From Prorocentrum cordatum (taxonomy: Eukaryota > Sar > Dinophyceae > Prorocentrales > Prorocentraceae), in the NCBI GenBank assembly GCA_963575745.1, contig CAUYUJ010015757.1, forward strand, positions 221,517 through 285,516: 64,000 nt of DNA. Reading direction: 5' to 3'. The notes beneath the pieces are model-generated. The model searched no databases and had not been told where the DNA came from. It saw only the letters and a list, made by a program, of their open reading frames with translations. The position numbers were made by a program, and so were the translations under genes. Positions 34,076 to 42,867 of this stretch are shown here, in pieces (the stretch's first letter is position 1; the number at the start of each line of letters is the position of its first letter).

Positions 34076-34741
34076 CGGACGGCTGGGTTTGCTTCCACCA
34101 CATTCCACCCAGCTTCCGACGGCTTCGGCCGGAGGCTACGTCTGCCGCCGTCCGCGAGCCTTCCGCCATGGCCCCCGCCGAGGCAGAGACGTGAACTTCT
34201 CGAGGAAAGGACATCGGCATCGGAATTATGGGTCGAAAAATCCATCCCCATAGTGACCACCCCGACAAGCGAAGTCGTTTAGTAAACGCGCCCAAGACAG
34301 GAATCGAACAGGGCAGGGCTGTCTGGTAAGCACCCAGGGCCGTTCCGCAAACGCCAATGATCGGGTCCGGGTGTTTTTTCCCCCTTGAGGAATGCTCCCT
34401 CCTCTGAGCGGGGCGTGCGGTTTGCAGAACGGACGACCCCTTCTGCGGCCCCATCGTGCTGCCCCGCAGTTTTTTTGGATTCGCGGGTCGAGAGCGCACC
34501 TCTGCCGGTCGAAGCCGAGCGGGCCGCGCGAAGCTGGAAGTGACCAGAGGTGGGGGAGGAAAGGGGGGCGCAGACTCGGCACGAGGCCGCTCGTGCTCCA
34601 CACGGGGAGCGCTCAAGAGAGAGGGAAGAGCGAAGGGGCGTCCGTGGCCACGGCGATGCCCTCGGCCACGAGCGGGCTCCCGGCCTGGATCGGGGGAGCC
34701 GCCCGAGGGCAGGGGCCCCGCCCACGGCGGTCGCTCGTCTT
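34076..34741. other. No gene recognised
   Basis: GC-rich DNA with overlapping ORFs on both strands and no recognisable motif. Confidence 0.5.
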
Positions 34742-34902
34742 GGGTCGGGCGTGTCCTCCTGCAGGCGGACGTTCGACGAGGAAGTGAAAATGCTCCCAGA
34801 GAACACTCCAAAAAAGTGGCAAAACATGGTCGATACATCGTCCCCGGGCTATGTGTTTACTATTTTCGGAGACTCCTCCTGTAGAGGAACAGGCCCGACT
34901 TA
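34742..34902 (+). mobile_element. F1 MITE-like element
   Basis: Left GGGTCGGGCGTGTCCTCCTG, signature CGTCCCCGGGCTATGTGTTT, right GAGGAACAGGCCCGACTT. Confidence 0.87.
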
Positions 34903-35112
34903 AACCTAGATCGAAGGATCAGCCCGAAAACAGGAGCCACATCCACATCGGTAGCTCATCCATAGTCTCGGCCGTGTGACCAAAACCATACCGCTGCACC
35001 AAAACAGAGCCGACCCTCTCGCCAGACCGTCCCGCAAACAGCGCGACGCTCCTGAGCCCAAAAGTGGCCCTTACCTTCAGCGTCTCGACCGCGGGTGGCC
35101 TCTGCGAGACGA

Positions 35113-35485
35113 AGCCAGGACGAGGAGAAAGTTCGGGTGGGGATCAACCGAGAATCTCTAAGATCCCGCGGCTCTGGAGGATGCCTCTCGGGGGTGTCCA
35201 AGAGGGGGGGGGGGGGGGGGGGAGGGGGGGGGGGGGCAAATCAGGGCCAGCGGCATGTGCGCAGCCCAGGGTGGGCAGGGGACGTAACGAAATAAGAAGA
35301 GGCGCCATGACATCTGGGGAGATACCATGGCCCCCGCCATGATATCCACGCCCCCCTAGTCATCATCCCCCTCTTTGCCGCTCCCGAGATGCCTCGGGCG
35401 CCGCTGCCTTCTCGGAGCGTCCCGGAAAACGATCCGGTAGAGTTGCAGAACGCTCCAGAGCAGATGTTTGTACCCTGGTCCCCGA
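35113..35485. mobile_element. F4 element interrupted by an F5 element
   Basis: The left part, GCCAGGACGAGGAGAAAG through GCGGCTCTGGAGGATGCCTC, and the right part, ATGCCTCGGGCGCCGCTGCC through CCCTGGTCCCCG, together match the F4 copy at 42868-43220. The inserted F5 lies at 35193-35387, with GATGCCTC(T)CGGG at both junctions. Confidence 0.7.
35193..35387 (+). mobile_element. F5 dispersed element, copy 3 (nested)
   Basis: GGTGTCCAAGAGG start followed by long G-runs, then GGCCAGCGGCATGTGCGCAG, AATAAGAAGAGGCGCCATGA and a C-run end. It sits inside F4 between near-identical ~11-bp direct repeats, as expected for an insertion with target-site duplication. Confidence 0.75.
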
Positions 35486-35560
35486 CCCTGCCATTCCGAG
35501 GTCGCCAGGACATCAGCAGCGGAGAGCACGCGCCTCCTTGCTCGCCGCCAGCCTATGCTC

Positions 35561-35736
35561 AGGTCGGGCATGTCCACCTTCAGAGGCGGATTCTGGATGG
35601 AATCAAATGAAGTGAATAAAAAACAAAAAGTAATCCAACAAAAACTTGCTGTAGGAAAATAAGAGCACGAAAAAGCGTCACCTAACTATTTCTCGATTCT
35701 TGGATATACCTCCTGTAGACGGACATGCCCGACTTA
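35561..35736 (+). mobile_element. F1 MITE-like element
   Basis: Left AGGTCGGGCATGTCCACCTT, right CCTCCTGTAGACGGACATGC then CCGACTT. At 176 bp it is slightly longer than usual because of an A-rich interior. The internal signature is altered (CGTCACCTAACTATTT). Confidence 0.85.
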
Positions 35737-36144
35737 CGCCTGTGCGGCCCCGTCGACCCCTAGAGGGAAGCGCAGGTAGCCCACCGCCCGGGCGGCGCCT
35801 CTTGTGGGCCAGAGCCCGGGCCAGAAGCGGCGCAGTCTTACTGTCAGCAAGGGCAATGCCAGCGATACACCTACGCCGATCCTGGCCATGCCAAACGGAG
35901 CCAGGATCAAGACAACATCGGAGCGGGCTGGATCGAAAATCTCTGCGATCTTGCGGTACTGATGGATGCATCGGGCGCCCCGGCCCTTCCAGATCGTTCC
36001 GGAACGCTCTGAGTGTTCTGGACCGCTCTGGAGCGACATATCGAGATCCCATGCCTGACTGGCCATGCCCATCCTGGCCAGGAGGGCACATACGCCGATG
36101 GCGGGCCAGACCGGTGCAGGTGTAGAGTTGGCGTCCCCCGATCA
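35734..36144 (-). CDS. Candidate coding segment, two hydrophobic stretches, split by F4
   Basis: The minus frame reads APVWPAIGVCALLARMGMA before an F4 insertion, and APFGMARIGVGVSLALPLLT then VRLRRFWPG after it. The 11-bp repeat GGCATGGCCAG lies at both junctions 177 bp apart, so removing one repeat plus the insert keeps the frame (GMA joined to RIGVG). Upstream the frame stops at 36142-36144. This could be a decayed membrane-protein exon or chance. No homologue is known to me. Confidence 0.25.
35893..36069. mobile_element. F4 element with 11-bp target duplication
   Basis: On the + strand CTGGCCATGCC occurs at 35882-35892 and again at 36059-36069. The intervening DNA holds F4 landmarks GGATGCATCGGGCGCCCCGG and CGTTCCGGAACGCTCTGAG. 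Confidence 0.65.
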
Positions 36145-36344
36145 GTGTCTCGGATCCCAGACTGTACAGTGGGATTCTGCAGTGGGGAGACTGCCGCTCA
36201 AAACCGACGTGGCCGCCAGGGCAACAGGAAGCCCAGCATCATGAGGTAGGATGTACACCAGGGGCGGGCTTCTTGCCGAGCCCTGGTGCAGCCAGGTGCT
36301 CCCCTTGCCTCGGTGGAGGAGGGGGAGTGGAGGTTTTCGCAGGG

Positions 36345-36830
36345 TTTCGGAGGAGGAGGAGAAGGAGGAGGACGAGGAGGAAGAGGAGGAGGAGGAGGCC
36401 TTCGGAGCCTTCAGAGCACCGTCGGGCTGACCTCGGAGGAGGAGGGTTCCAGCGGAGCGAAGGGGGGGGTCGACGGTCCCACGCTTCCGCGTCCTCCTCC
36501 TCCTCCTCCTCCTCCTCCTCCTCCTCCTCCTCCTCCTCCTCCTCCTCCTCCCTCCTCCTCCTCCTCCTCCTCCTCCTCCTCCTCCTCCTCCCTCCTCCTC
36601 CTCCTCCTCCTCCTCCTCCTCCTCCTCCTCCTCCTCCTCCTCCTCCTCCTCCTCCTCCTCCTCCTCCTCCTCCTCCTCCTCCCTCCTCCTCCTCCTCCTC
36701 CTCCTCCTCCTCCTCCTCCTCCTCCTCCTCTCCTCCTCCTCCTCCTCCTCCTCCTCCTCCTCCTCCTCCTCCTCCTCCTCCTCCTCCTCCTCCTCCTCCT
36801 CCTCCTCCTCCTCCTCCTCTTCCTTCCTTC
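36345..36830. repeat. GGA then long (CTC)n microsatellite
   Basis: GGA/GAG at 36345-36400 and CTC, nearly pure, at 36493-36825. The two face each other on opposite strands and could pair across about 90 bp. Confidence 0.97.
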
Positions 36831-36871
36831 CCTCCTCCACCGAACCTGGGGGGGAGGGGAAGCAGGACGAA

Positions 36872-37071
36872 TCGGCGGCGCGCCGGTGGGGGGAGGGCGA
36901 GGGGTCAGGCCTTCGCAGAAGGCGGCGGTGATTCTCAGAAGCCCTCTGGCCTGCTGAGAAGCACGCTGTGTCTTCGGAGTAGGCTCAGCCAGATTCTCAG
37001 GAGTCCAGAAGCACCCTGACCCCTCTCAGAAGTCCCGCCCCCTCTGCCTTACCCCCTCGGCGCGCCGCCGA
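36872..37071. mobile_element. F7 fold-back element, complete copy
   Basis: Left TCGGCGGCGCGCCGG, right CTCGGCGCGCCGCCGA, 200 bp. The body contains TTCTCAGAAGCCCTCTGGCC and TGCTGAGAAGCACGCTGTGT. No ORF. Confidence 0.85.
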
Positions 37072-37249
37072 GTGAAGGACAGGATGTATTTCACGATCTG
37101 TGGCGTCTTCGGCCTGAGCGCAACACCACCGAGGAAGGAGAGACGAGTGCACGAGGAGGGAGAAGGGTGGAGAAAGATCTCTACAATGTTACTGGGGAGG
37201 TCCAGGGGGACTGGGTCCTGGGGGGCCCTGGCAGGTTCTGGAAGGAGGG

Positions 37250-37345
37250 AGGGGAAGGAGGAGGAGGAGGAGGAGGAGGAGGAGGAGGAGGAGGAGGAGG
37301 AGGAGGAGGAGGAGGAGGAGGAGGAGAGGAGGCGGAGGAGGAGGA
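37250..37345. repeat. (GGA)n microsatellite
   Basis: Near-pure GGA run. Confidence 0.97.
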
Positions 37346-37639
37346 GGCGGATGAAGAGTCCGCTTGCTGGGGGTGTGAGATGATTGACTGTCCCCCTGCC
37401 CCTTTCCCCTCCCCTGGGGTCTGAAATCCTGCTATAGAGGGGGGGGCGCCAAGCTCATCAATGCTCCCCAAGGGCCTCGGGAGCCTCTCTGGCCTCCATT
37501 TCTACACTCTGTGGCCTCCAAGATGCCTAAGAATCGATCTAAGCTTGCTCGCTCAAGCAGGGTTTCAACACGTGTGGGAATCCTCGAACATGACTACCCA
37601 AAGGGGCTCGGAAAACGTAGAATTTTAACAGAATATCAT

Positions 37640-37930
37640 GATCGGTCTCAACAGCGTCCAAGACGGCTAAAGGGGCCCCCCTGATCGCTCCAAGACGGCC
37701 CAAAAAGCCCCCAAGAGGGCCCCAAGACGGCGAAGAGGGTCCCAAAACGGTCCAAGAGGCTCCCAAGATGGCCCAAGAGAGCCCCAACAGGGCCCCAAGA
37801 GGGACTCAAGAGAGGTATGCAACTCGAACTGACATTATGAGCTCTCCGCCCCAAGAGGACCCCCGAGACCGCCAGCAGGCGCCCAAGAAACTCCCAAGAG
37901 GCCCGAAGAGGCCCGCAGAGGGTCACCGAC
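37640..37930 (+). repeat. CCCAAGA-type element fragment
   Basis: SCCCAAGA units with an AT-rich interruption at about 37810-37845. The CGAGACCGCCAGCAGG segment (37864-37879) also occurs at about 47819, so it is the same family as the 47.2-48.0 kb element but without the conserved head or tail. Confidence 0.7.
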
Positions 37931-38055
37931 AGGCCCCAAAGGCATCACACCCACTGACTTCATCCCTCCTCTGGGGGTCGGCGGGCTTTCGCGCCCGACG
38001 GCGATCGCCAGACGCGGAGCTGCTGGAGGCATCCTGCGCCCGGCACCGCTACCGT

Positions 38056-38260
38056 GCCAGGAGAACCCGGAATCGAATCGACAAGAAGAATCGGCAATCG
38101 AAAAGATCGGCAGAAATCGGCCGCCAAGCCGGGAGGAGTCGAATCGGCGGACATCGGCAGAGCAATACAAGGCATCCTCGAGGGATCGGCATCCGAATCG
38201 GCATCCGAAGTCGAGTCGAACCCGAATCGGAAGCCGTCGACATCGAATCGAGTTGGAGGT
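38056..38260. repeat. Degenerate (GAATCG)n tract
   Basis: Frequent GAATCG, GATCGG and ATCGGC hexamers with no long perfect run. Confidence 0.7.
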
Positions 38261-38275
38261 CGGAGGCCTGGAAAT

Positions 38276-38445
38276 TGGCACCAACACCAAGACAGGGGGT
38301 TGCCTCCACAGGGGGAAGGTGACCCTAGATTTTCGGTGTTGGTGGTAATAGTTCGGCCACCTTGGAAGCCAGAATATTACCACCATCGCCGAGATCGGGA
38401 TCTTCTTCCCTCGGTGGAGGCAAACCGCCGAAACTGGTGTTGATG
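38276..38445. mobile_element. F9 fold-back element
   Basis: Outer arms of about 40 bp: CACCAACACCAAGACAGGGG then TTGCCTCCACAGGGGGAAG on the left, mirrored by CTTCCCTCGGTGGAGGCAA then CTGGTGTTGATG on the right. An inner pair GGTGGTAATA/TATTACCACC makes a second nested stem. Single copy in the window. Confidence 0.75.
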
Positions 38446-38723
38446 TTCATCTCTAGGCCTGCGAGGAGGAGCCGACAGAGCCCTGCAAAAGGGGGCGCGC
38501 TCGCGCAGCGCGGCGGGAAAGGGCGGGCCGACCGCGCCCGGCAGGCAGGCGCCCAGGGCGCGGCGCCGGGGCGCAGGGCGCGCGGGCCGCGGGCGCGCAA
38601 CGGAGAGGCGCGCGCCGCCCCTCTGAGCGCAGGCTCTGTCTCGGCGGCAGAGGGTCGGCGGCGAGCCCGGGGGGGGGGAAGCGAAGAGGAGGAGGCCTTC
38701 TCCAGGGGAACAAAGAGTGACAT
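38446..38723. other. GC-rich, nothing recognised
   Basis: Very GC-rich with many GCGC/CGCG steps. Confidence 0.5.
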
Positions 38724-38896
38724 ATCGGGGATGGACAGACCCCCCTTCAGCAAGACGTGGTTTAGCGAAAACGCCCTGAGGCCCAAACCTGGCGGGCGCG
38801 AGGCTGGAGAGTAGCGGCCACGGCGCCCTCTCGAGAACCGAAAACGGACAATTCACTGATCGACGTGTCACTGTTGGGGGTTCTGCCCACCCCCGA
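38724..38896. mobile_element. F3 MITE-like element, copy 1
   Basis: Left terminus ATCGGGGATGGACAGACCCC, right GGGGGTTCTGCCCACCCCCG. The interior includes GGCCCAAACCTGGCGGGCG and GGCGCCCTCTCGAGAACCGA. About 85-90% similar by eye to 39561-39734. It abuts an F2 element directly. Confidence 0.85.
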
Positions 38897-39060
38897 ACAT
38901 AAACATAAAAGCTCGGAGGTCCACGCGGATTTCTCGGATCGGCGATGGGGCCCCCCGGCGGCGCCTCCGGCGCCGCCCCTGGCGCGCTCCGCGCGCCAGG
39001 GAGGGAGGTCCAGCGCCGATCCGAGAAATCCGCGCTGACCTCCGAGTTTTTATGTTTGTG
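38896..39060. mobile_element. F2 fold-back element, copy 2
   Basis: The left arm carries ACATAAAAGCTCGGAGGTCC and GCGGATTTCTCGGATCGGCG; the right arm is the mirror with GCCGATCCGAGAAATCCGCG and CCTCCGAGTTTTTATGT. The spacer is itself rich in GGCGCC palindromes. Confidence 0.9.
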
Positions 39061-39069
39061 TGACTTTTC

Positions 39070-39215
39070 GTTCCCCTAAGAAGGCCTCCGGTCTTCTGAG
39101 AGGCTTCCTGTGTGTCTTCGGGGAACGCCTGGAAAATGGCTCACACGACCCAGGGATTTCTGAGCCCTGTGAAGAGGCCCGCCACTTTTCACTTCCCCCC
39201 GGGCTCGCCGCCGAG
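39070..39215. mobile_element. F7 fragment (right part)
   Basis: GAAGGCCTCCGGTCTTCTGA, GTGTGTCTTCGGGG and a terminal CCCGGGCTCGCCGCCGA resemble the F7 body and right TIR. The left TIR is absent, replaced by the end of F2. Confidence 0.5.
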
Positions 39216-39459
39216 AAGGGCGACGAAGCGGAAAAAAGGCAACCAGCCTCAAACATATCCCTGTCCCTAAGATCGGCAAGCCCTGCGCCATGGAAATATT
39301 AGGGGCATGCCCTCAGAAGCCGAGGGAACCCTCAAGATCGGAAAAGAGGTAACGAAATACCAAACATAGGGATCAGGATCTGTTTCAAGCTGGTAATAAG
39401 AGGGCACAAACGTTCGGTGGCAACTCCTGGGAGCCGCCCATGCCCATCTTGCTGGCTCC
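39216..39459. other. No feature recognised
   Basis: Unique-looking spacer. Confidence 0.5.
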
Positions 39460-39552
39460 CGCGAATCGACGCTGAACCGACGCTGATCGAGGCTGATCGA
39501 CGCTAAACCAGCGCTAGCACATCGATTACCAAACGCCAATCGACGCTGATGC
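39460..39552. repeat. Degenerate ATCGACGCTGA minisatellite
   Basis: ATCGACGCTGA, ACCGACGCTGA and ATCGAGGCTGA units of about 11 bp. Confidence 0.8.
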
Positions 39553-39560
39553 ATTCTAAA

Positions 39561-39734
39561 ATCGGGGATGGACAGAAACCCCCTTTAGTAAAACGTGGTT
39601 CAGTGAAGACGACCTCGGGCCCAAACCTGGCGGGCGTAAGCATGGAAAATGACGGCCGCGGCGCCCTCTCGAGAACCGAAAACCGACAATTCACTATTCG
39701 ACGTGTCAGGGTGGGGGTTCTGTCCACCCCCGAT
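39561..39734. mobile_element. F3 MITE-like element, copy 2
   Basis: Left ATCGGGGATGGACAGAAACC, right GGTTCTGTCCACCCCCGAT, 174 bp. The TIR is about 22 bp with one internal mismatch. Non-coding interior. Confidence 0.9.
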
Positions 39735-39787
39735 AAAAGCAAAACCCACATGCTGTGATACCGAACGACAGGAAGCGGCATCGGGAC

Positions 39788-39932
39788 ACAGCCTGACGGG
39801 GATAAATCGGAGATCTCCGAGGCCTGGTGGCTCTGATGGGATGCTGCATATCGCGCGCCGCGGCCTCCTCTCGCAGCGCTCCGAGAGCGCTCCGAAAACG
39901 CTCTGAGAGCGATTTTTATCCCGACCCTGGAC
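39788..39932. mobile_element. F4 element, short copy
   Basis: CAGCCTGACGGGGATAAATC on the left and ATTTTTATCCCGACCCTGGA on the right form imperfect TIRs around GGCTCTGATGGGATGC and GCGCTCCGAGAGCGCTCCG. Confidence 0.65.
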
Positions 39933-40140
39933 CAGCTTCTCCGAGGACGAGGCGGGAGCAGCAGCGGCGCGAGCGGCATCAGGGGGCATGGCCTCTTCTG
40001 TATTCGGAGGACAAGACAAGAAAACAGCTGAAACGTTCACTCTCGGGGGGCCCGCGCAAGTTGCATGGATCTCCCCCTGCCGGGCGCGCCTGGGGCGCCG
40101 CCGGAGGCGCCGCTGGGATGCCAGAGCTGCTCAGGATTCG

Positions 40141-40247
40141 GTCGGGCACGTCCTCCTGCAGGCGGATTTCGGGCGGAAAAAAAAAAGAAACCAAAACAAG
40201 ACAAACTAAAAAAAAAAAAAATCAACATACACAAAAAAAGAGAAGAA

Positions 40248-40278
<31 letters not shown>

Positions 40279-40381
40279 AAGAAGAAGAGGGGGGGGAGAA
40301 CAAAAAAAAAAAAAAAACGTCCGCGGACTAGCTTTTTCCTATGTTTGAAGACTCCTCCTGCAGAGGGACGGGCGCCCGACG
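40141..40381 (+). mobile_element. F1 MITE-like element with (AAG)n expansion
   Basis: Left GTCGGGCACGTCCTCCTGCA, right CTCCTGCAGAGGGACGGGCG then CCCGAC. About 240 bp, longer than other copies because the A-rich interior has expanded into poly-A and (GAA)n at 40188-40312. Confidence 0.82.
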
Positions 40382-40837
40382 TGAGCCCCAGGGCCCGGAG
40401 AGGGACGCGGCCGCGGCGCTCGCGCGCACCAGGAGGGCAGGAGCGGCGGCGGGGCGGCCCTCCTTCGCTCGCCCGGGTGTCCGGAAGGCCTCACCGGGGA
40501 GGAAGTCGTTTTGGGGCAACTCACGCGTGCTGTTTTCAGGTCGGGCCTCGCCAGCGTCGGTTTAGGGTTTACACTACGTATTAGCGTTCGCTGGGCTTGC
40601 CGCGGTTTGAATCGGCCTGCGCATCGGCTCCCGCCATAAACCTCGAGGAAGGCTCGAGCGGCGGTGCCCTCGGGCGCATGAATTGCGAGGAAGCGGGCTG
40701 CGCACGGTTGCTCGCGTCGGATATGCGTCGGCGCGCCCATCAGGCGCTCGCGCAGGCTTGCGCCGGGCTCGTTTCGGACCCGCTTCGTTCGTCTAGCTGT
40801 CGTTCGGGCTTGCCAATGCGTTGTGCTTTTCGTCTTG
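40382..40837. other. No gene; holds a three-copy flank repeat (40477-40552)
   Basis: GTGTCCGGAAGGCCTCACCG through GGGGCAACTCACGCGTGCTG to TTTTCAGGTCGGGCCT recurs at 41774-41842 and partly at 41998-42035. A short TTTAGGGTTTAC occurs at about 40561. Confidence 0.6.
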
Positions 40838-40872
40838 AGGGTTTAGGGTTTAGGATTTAGGGTTTAGGGTCT
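40838..40872 (+). repeat. Interstitial TTTAGGG telomere-type repeats
   Basis: GGGTTTAGGGTTTAGGATTT then AGGGTTTAGGGT: about four units with one variant. A single TTTAGGG-like piece is also at about 41767-41774 beyond the 106-bp satellite. Confidence 0.85.
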
Positions 40873-41026
40873 AACAGGCTTGGCCACGATTACAACTTGG
40901 CCACGAACCCACCTGCGGTGGCCGTCAATCCCACCAGCAAGCCACCCCACCATAAAGATCATCTCTCCTCTCCTTGCAAGAAGATCGGTTCAAACGACGA
41001 CGAGGACGACGACGAGGACGACGGCG

Positions 41027-41185
41027 CAATAGCACAGTGGCGGGACAGGCACAGGCCAAGTAGAAGTAAAAGGCAACGCGCACATGAAGGTGCCCACATT
41101 TGGGGAACCCATGCTGTGCTATGCAATGCCATAGCACAGTGACAGGACAGGCATAGAGCAAGTAAAGTAAAAGACAACGCGCACA
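41027..41185 (+). repeat. 100-bp direct duplication
   Basis: ATAGCACAGTGGCGGGACAG through AAGGCAACGCGCAC repeats 100 bp later as ATAGCACAGTGACAGGACAG through AAGACAACGCGCAC. Confidence 0.9.
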
Positions 41186-41223
41186 ACGCGCACGACAGGT
41201 AAATGCCCTCTGGCTCCTATGTC

Positions 41224-41700
41224 TTTACATAGCGGGTCGTAAAGATCCCAACATCAGGCTGGATCCAGGAGTGCGCCTGGGAGCACGCATGATCAGGAAA
41301 TAATATGTTTTGCATAGGAATGTGGGTGATTTACATAGCAGGTCGTAAAGATCCCCATATCCGGCTCGATCCAGGAGTGCGCCTGGGAGCACGCATGATC
41401 AGGAAATAATGTGTTTTGCATAGGATTGTGGTTGATTTACATAGCAGGCCGTAAAGATCCCCATATCAGGCTCGATCCAGGAGTGCGCCTGGGAGCACGC
41501 ATGATCAGGAAATAATATGTTTTGCATAGGATTGTGGGTGGTTTACATAGCGGGTCGTAAAGATCCCCATATCCGGCTCGATCCAGGAGTGCGCCTGGGA
41601 GCACGCATGATCAGGAAATAATATGTTTTGCATAGGATTGTGGGTGGTTTACATAGCGGGTCGTAAAGATCCCCATAGCAGGCTCGATCCAGGAAGTTGG
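41224..41700 (+). repeat. 106-bp satellite, about 4.5 units
   Basis: Starts at 41224, 41330, 41436, 41542 and 41648, exactly 106 bp apart. Units include TTTACATAGCGGGTCGTAAA, GGAGTGCGCCTGGGAGCACG and ATAATATGTTTTGCATAGGA, and differ by only a few substitutions, so the array is young. Confidence 0.97.
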
Positions 41701-41773
41701 ATGGAAGTCAGGAGGCATGGGGTCTGGATAATCAGGATTTAATAATCATAGGATTAAAAATTTAAGGTTTAGG

Positions 41774-42035
41774 GTGTCCGGAGAGCCTCGTCAGGGACGA
41801 GGTGATTTTGGGGCAACTCACGCGTGCTATCTTCAGGTCGGGCCTGTCCCCCTATTGGGGCAGCTTGGACGAAGAATACCAAATACTCGAAATATATCTT
41901 TAAAATGCTCGAAGATAGTTTGAAAAAATCGTCCCCAGACTGGTTTTTACTGTTTTCGAATCTTCCTCCTGTAGAGGGACAGGCCCGACTTCACACCAGG
42001 GACGAGGTGATTGAGGCAACTCACGCGTGCTGTTT
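41774..42035 (+). repeat. Direct repeats flanking an F1 element
   Basis: AGGGACGAGGTGATTTTGGG and CAACTCACGCGTGCTATC precede the F1 copy at 41835. AGGGACGAGGTGATTGAGGC and AACTCACGCGTGCTGTTT follow it at about 41998-42035. Confidence 0.85.
41835..41991 (+). mobile_element. F1 MITE-like element
   Basis: Left AGGTCGGGCCTGTCCCCCTA, signature CGTCCCCAGACTGGTTTTTA, right GAGGGACAGGCCCGACTT. The preceding bases TATCTTCAG look like a splice acceptor or, read as CAG/GTCGGG, a donor edge. Confidence 0.9.
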
Positions 42036-42203
42036 GACTCAGCATTTTTCAGCGAGCGCGCAGACGCGCCGATGTGCACGCCACCCCGAACGTCCGTGGG
42101 CGGAGCCCGCAGCCCGCGACTCGGACCGACCGACCGACGAGACGAGAAAATCCAGAGAAGTGCGGCGGCACTGGCAGGAGCATCCAGGACCCCCGAGAGC
42201 GCA

Positions 42204-42442
42204 TGGTGAGCGCTTGCTTATTCAGCGTCTCGACATTGGGCGGAAAGGGGGGGGAGGGGGGGGGCTCCGGACCTCTGCTTGGTGCGACTGTTTGCGACGT
42301 TGCGTCCTGTGGGGGAGAGGCTCCATCTGCTCGAAACAGGCGCTTAAGACAGCCAGTGTCTACTCCACGGGAGGGGGGGGGAGGGGGGGCACCGAGGGCC
42401 CGCGCCGATCGGTATAAAACAGTGCATAAAAGCACGATGACA
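42204..42442 (+). mobile_element. F6 dispersed element, copy 2
   Basis: Begins TGGTGAGCGCTTGCTTATTC, then CGACATTGGGCGG, G-run, GTCCTGTGGGGGAGAGGCTC, CTCCACGGGAGG, GGGCCCGCGCCGA. Matches 13287-13526 along its length. Confidence 0.75.
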
Positions 42443-42867
42443 TGTCTGCGACGTTGTGCCATCTTCGAGTGCTCAGTCGGGGACTGGCTCCGTCGGGGAA
42501 GCATCGACTTGGAATCGGCCACGCCTCGCCGACAGAGCGGCGACGGGCCCTCGGCCAGCGAGACCGGACCCGGGGATGCTCCCGGGTGCGACTGGGGGAG
42601 GCCGGGCCCCTCTTGGGAAGGAGGGGAGGGAGGGCCGACGCTCCCCCACGGGCCAGTCCCAGCCCTCGCCCTCGCCCTCGCGATCACGCGTCTTCGAGTG
42701 CTGGACCTGCGCGAGGGGGGCCCTCTGCTGCAGCCGCGCCCTCGGCCCGCCAAGGGGCCGCCCCCTCCGCGCCTAGCACACTGGGGCGGCGAGCACCCCG
42801 GCCGCTATGGCCAGCGACGCGGCCTCCGCCTCGCCGAGAAGCGTGAGCAGGCCAGACCTGACACGAA
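42443..42867. other. No gene recognised
   Basis: GC-rich DNA between F6 and F4 copies, with no recognisable motif. Confidence 0.5.

Noticed and set aside
40838-40872. True chromosome end
   Set aside because: Only about four imperfect TTTAGGG units, with unrelated sequence continuing on both sides.
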